From assembly GCA_040902925.1 (NCBI GenBank), contig JBBDWJ010000230.1, positions 1-19,040 on the forward strand: DNA of 19,040 bases, written 5' to 3'. This document shows positions 16,699 through 19,040 of this stretch, piece after piece. Each line of letters starts with the position of its first letter. The first letter of the stretch is position 1. The DNA is from JBBDWJ01 sp040902925 (GTDB lineage Bacteria; Acidobacteriota; Terriglobia; Bryobacterales; UBA6623). Both the position numbers and the translations under genes were made by a program. The notes beneath the pieces were generated by a model. It was not told where the DNA came from. It was given only the letters and a program-made list of their open reading frames with translations, and ran no database searches.

Positions 16699-18054
16699 AT
16701 GTTCCAGAAGGTTCTCATTGCCAACCGCGGCGAGATCGCCGTCCGTGTCATCTCGGCATGCAAGGACCTCGGCATCCGCACCGTCGCGGTCTACTCGGAA
16801 GCAGACCGCGGCTCGCTGCACGTCCGCTACGCCGATGAAGCGCTTTGTATCGGCCCTCCGCGCAGCGCCGACAGCTATCTGAACATCCCCGCCGTCATCA
16901 GCGCGGCCGAAATCACCGACGTCGACGCGATCCACCCCGGCTACGGATTTCTGGCTGAGGACCCGGGTTTCGCGGAGGTGTGTGAGGTTTCCGGGATTAA
17001 GTTCATCGGCCCCCGACCTGACGTCATCCGGATGATGGGCGACAAGGCGCAGGCCCGGCGCATCGCAAAAAAGGCCGGGATCCCCATCGTTCCCGGCACG
17101 GAAGATCCCGTCAAGAGCGTGGATGACGCGCGCAAGTGGGCGCAGGAAATCGGGCTGCCGGTGATCGTCAAAGCGGCGGCCGGCGGCGGCGGGCGCGGCA
17201 TGCGGGTCGTTCGCAGCCTCGACAAGATCGAAGAGTTGTTCCACCAGGCGCAGCACGAGGCCGCGATCAGCTTTCATTCCTCCGAGGTCTACATCGAGAA
17301 ATTCATCGAGCGTCCGCGGCATATCGAGTTTCAGGTGCTCGGAGAGGAAAACGGGAAGTGCGTTGCGATCGCCGAGCGCGAATGTTCGATCCAACGGCGT
17401 CATCAGAAACTTCTCGAGGAAGGTCCATCGCCCAGTCTGGATGCGGCAACGCGCAAGCGCATGTGCGACATCGTCGGCAAGGCGCTTACCGAGATCGGTT
17501 ACTCCAACGCCGGTACGGCCGAGTTTCTGATGGATGAGAAGGGCGACCTCTACTTCATCGAGCTGAACGCCCGCATTCAAGTCGAGCATACCGTCACGGA
17601 GGCGATTACGGGCATCGATCTGGTGCAGAGCCAGATCCTTCTCGCGGCGGGCGAGCGGCTCGACGCGGTGCTGCCCGAGAAAATCGAGATCAAGGGGCAC
17701 GCTATCGAGTGCCGTATCAATGCCGAGAATCCCAAGACGTTTGTGCCCTCGGCGGGGCGCATTTCCCAACTCGTGACGCCGGGCGGCATCGGCGTGCGGG
17801 TCGATACGGCAGCCTATTCGGGCTGGTTTGTTCCGCCTTACTACGACTCGCTTGTCGCGAAGCTGATCGTCCACGGCAAAGACCGTGAGCAGGCGATTGC
17901 CCGGACTCGCAGGGCCCTCGATTTCTTTTCTATCGAGGGGATTCATACATCGATCTCGCTGCATCAGCGGATTCTCGCTGACCCTGAATTTCTGGCGGGC
18001 CGCTACGATACCCACTTCATCGAGCGCATGAACAGCAATCGCGCCGCTGTATAA
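16699..18054 (+). CDS. accC: Biotin carboxylase subunit of acetyl-CoA carboxylase
   Basis: This 451-residue ATP-grasp enzyme carboxylates the biotin on AccB using bicarbonate and ATP. Motifs run in family order: KVLIANRGEIAVRV at the N-terminus, SYLNIPAVISAAEIT and IHPGYGFLAED, the glycine-rich ATP loop KAAAGGGGRGMRVV near 158-170, ECSIQRRHQKLLEE, then the catalytic stretch FIELNARIQVEHTVTE near 287-302 and GHAIECRINAE. The C-terminal part (VPPYYDSLVAKLIVHG) is complete, and the length equals typical AccC. It is 9 bases downstream of accB, the standard arrangement, so the two subunits are surely co-translated. The carboxyltransferase subunit genes are not in the window. Confidence 0.97.
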   Translation: MFQKVLIANRGEIAVRVISACKDLGIRTVAVYSEADRGSLHVRYADEALCIGPPRSADSYLNIPAVISAAEITDVDAIHPGYGFLAEDPGFAEVCEVSGIKFIGPRPDVIRMMGDKAQARRIAKKAGIPIVPGTEDPVKSVDDARKWAQEIGLPVIVKAAAGGGGRGMRVVRSLDKIEELFHQAQHEAAISFHSSEVYIEKFIERPRHIEFQVLGEENGKCVAIAERECSIQRRHQKLLEEGPSPSLDAATRKRMCDIVGKALTEIGYSNAGTAEFLMDEKGDLYFIELNARIQVEHTVTEAITGIDLVQSQILLAAGERLDAVLPEKIEIKGHAIECRINAENPKTFVPSAGRISQLVTPGGIGVRVDTAAYSGWFVPPYYDSLVAKLIVHGKDREQAIARTRRALDFFSIEGIHTSISLHQRILADPEFLAGRYDTHFIERMNSNRAAV

Positions 18055-18341
18055 CTCGGGCCGCCGTGTAGCTCGGGCTGCCGCGTAGCTGGTAGCTGGG
18101 GTTTCCCGTGTAGCTGGGGTTTATGGAAGGGCCCGTAATGCCGGCGCTTCTGCCGGACTCACAAATTGCCGCCGGTTGGCGACGGCTGACAGGCGTGGGC
18201 GCTTGTCCTACTTGGCCAGGCACTTCGCGCCTGGAGTCATCTTGGGCGCTGCTGCCTGCTTGCACATGGATTGATGCCTGAGGGGCAGGCGCTCCTGCCC
18301 CTCGGTCCTCGCTAAATAGGCCTTGCTTTGCAACTGGCGGG
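18055..18341. repeat. Repeat-rich convergent spacer between accC and argD
   Basis: No gene is visible in these 287 bases. At 18069-18122 TAGCT occurs four times, and GTAGCTGGGGTTT occurs twice exactly (18092-18104 and 18110-18122, period 18). Further on, at about 18135-18303, a run of small hairpins shares a core resembling GCGCTT: CCGG...CCGG around 18142-18157, CCAGGC...GCCTGG at 18216-18234, and a strong stem at 18280-18303. This looks like lineage-specific intergenic repeat DNA. I recall similar AGGCGTGGGCGCTTGTCC-like sequences in Solibacter-type genomes, but could not check. Confidence 0.55.
18280..18303. terminator. Strong GC-rich hairpin between convergent genes
   Basis: GAGGGGCAGG (18280-18289) and CCTGCCCCTC (18294-18303) form a perfect 10-bp stem with the four-base loop CGCT. 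It lies between the converging accC and argD genes, where a bidirectional terminator would be expected. No T-run follows on either strand, so an intrinsic terminator is not proven. It may equally be one unit of the surrounding intergenic repeat. Confidence 0.4.
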
Positions 18342-19040
18342 CTACGGCTGGTCCGGCGGACCTTGCTCGAAGATCTTATCGAGCCCGGCTACCAGCTCAT
18401 CAATGTGCTGCTTTTCGATGATGTACGGCGGCAGGAAACGCAGCACGGTGTCGGCGGTGCAGTTGATGAGCAGGCCGGCTTCCTGGAGCTTGGGCACGAC
18501 GGTTTTTCCGGGGACAGTGAGATTCAACCCCACCATCAGCCCCTTGCCGCGCACCTCCTTCACGAAATCGTAGTTCGCGACAAGATCGCCCAGTCGTTCT
18601 CGAAAGTAGGCGCCGGTTTCTTGGATGTGTGGCAGAAGCTCGTCCACCAGGTCCAGAAACTCGAGCGCCAGCCTGCACGCCAGGACGCCGCCTCCGAATG
18701 TGGTGCCGTGCATTCCTGGAGTGATTACCTCCGCGGCTTTCTCGTTGATCAGAATGGCCGCTAACGGCAATCCGGCTGCCAACGGCTTGGCGACGAGCGC
18801 GATATCGGGCATGATGGCGCCCGCGCCGCCTTCATCCCACCATTGATAGCCAAAGTATTTGCCGGTGCGTCCCAGGCCGCACTGGATCTCGTCGAAGATC
18901 AGCAGTGCGTCGTTCTGGCGCGCCAGCTCGGCTGCCCGCAGCGCAAACTGGCGGCTGATTTCGACGAGCCCGCCTTCTCCGAGAATCGGTTCGAAAATGA
19001 TCGCTGCCGTGTTCTCATCGACGGCCGCCTCCAGCCCATA
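18342..19040 (-). CDS. argD: Acetylornithine/ornithine-type aminotransferase, 5' end beyond the window
   Basis: The frame is open from the right edge to the stop at 18342-18344, giving the C-terminal 232 residues of a class III PLP-dependent aminotransferase. The visible part starts in AAIIFEPILGEGGL, continues with the cofactor-binding Asp in LLIFDEIQCGLGRTGKYFGYQ, and has the Schiff-base lysine in LVAKPLAAGLP (codon 18786-18788), then HGTTFGGGVLACR and KEVRGKGLMVGL. These match ArgD, which transfers an amino group from glutamate in arginine synthesis; related class III enzymes cannot be fully excluded. An ATG at 18812 lies inside the conserved domain and is not the start. Other arginine genes may lie to the right. 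Confidence 0.9.
   Translation of the reverse strand, partial: YGLEAAVDENTAAIIFEPILGEGGLVEISRQFALRAAELARQNDALLIFDEIQCGLGRTGKYFGYQWWDEGGAGAIMPDIALVAKPLAAGLPLAAILINEKAAEVITPGMHGTTFGGGVLACRLALEFLDLVDELLPHIQETGAYFRERLGDLVANYDFVKEVRGKGLMVGLNLTVPGKTVVPKLQEAGLLINCTADTVLRFLPPYIIEKQHIDELVAGLDKIFEQGPPDQP

Noticed and set aside
17557..17604. Altered catalytic stretch in AccC (LNARIQVEHT where E. coli has MNTRIQVEHP)
   Set aside because: The catalytic Glu, Asn, Arg, Gln, Val, Glu and His are all present, and the Thr-to-Ala and Pro-to-Thr differences are common in other biotin carboxylases.
18069..18122. CRISPR-like array from the TAGCT repeats
   Set aside because: Units are only 13 bases, irregularly spaced by 7-18 bases, with no spacers of uniform length and no cas genes.
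18342..18812. argD as a short 156-residue protein starting at ATG 18812, or a frameshifted gene
   Set aside because: Reading upstream of 18812 by hand gives uninterrupted aminotransferase sequence up to the window edge, so the gene is truncated only by the window.

Overview
The window is GC-rich, densely coded bacterial chromosome. The best pointer to its source is the protein at 5432-7081, whose VWA domain looks like the VWFA-related family that is especially abundant in Acidobacteriota. With the high GC content and the general gene style, a soil acidobacterium (Solibacter/Bryobacter-like) is my best guess. This is inference, because there is no rRNA or other marker gene to test it. I found no tRNA, rRNA, CRISPR array or intact transposase.

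Left part (1-4500): the 3' end of a secreted parallel beta-helix protein; a convergent 280-base spacer with an inverted repeat and a duplicated ATAGGTAAC motif, possibly the remains of a mobile-element end; a POT-family peptide/H+ symporter on the minus strand; and, diverging from it, an EntS-like major facilitator exporter. Next (4620-5300) is a compact type II toxin-antitoxin pair (Phd/YefM antitoxin, PIN-domain VapC toxin) with a near-perfect 21-bp palindromic operator over its promoter. Then comes a secreted VWA protein (5432-7081), convergent with a leucyl aminopeptidase gene (pepA).

Right part (8791-18054): a run of plus-strand genes. First is a sigma-54-type response regulator, then a membrane histidine kinase and a proline-rich lipoprotein with a helical tail. 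A PilM-like actin fold protein follows, then a small chimeric envelope protein that starts with the PilM-docking motif of PilN (MIRVNLL), crosses the membrane once and ends in a periplasmic AMIN domain like that of PilQ. The run ends with an Xaa-Pro peptidase and the acetyl-CoA carboxylase genes accB and accC. The last four or five genes are tightly packed (overlaps of 4 and 8 bases, gaps of 17 and 9), so they are probably co-transcribed. The window closes with a convergent, 5'-truncated acetylornithine aminotransferase gene (argD) after a repeat-rich spacer.

The most interesting item is the PilM/MIRVNLL-TM-AMIN pair. It looks like the type IV pilus alignment complex reduced to its two ends: the cytoplasmic ATPase-fold protein and a peptidoglycan-binding AMIN domain joined by one membrane span. 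The PilN core, PilO, PilP and the PilQ secretin are absent here. The PilM homologue also lacks the Asp of the second phosphate-binding motif and appears to lack part of the second actin subdomain. This may be a stripped-down trans-envelope scaffold, perhaps under the control of the adjacent two-component system.
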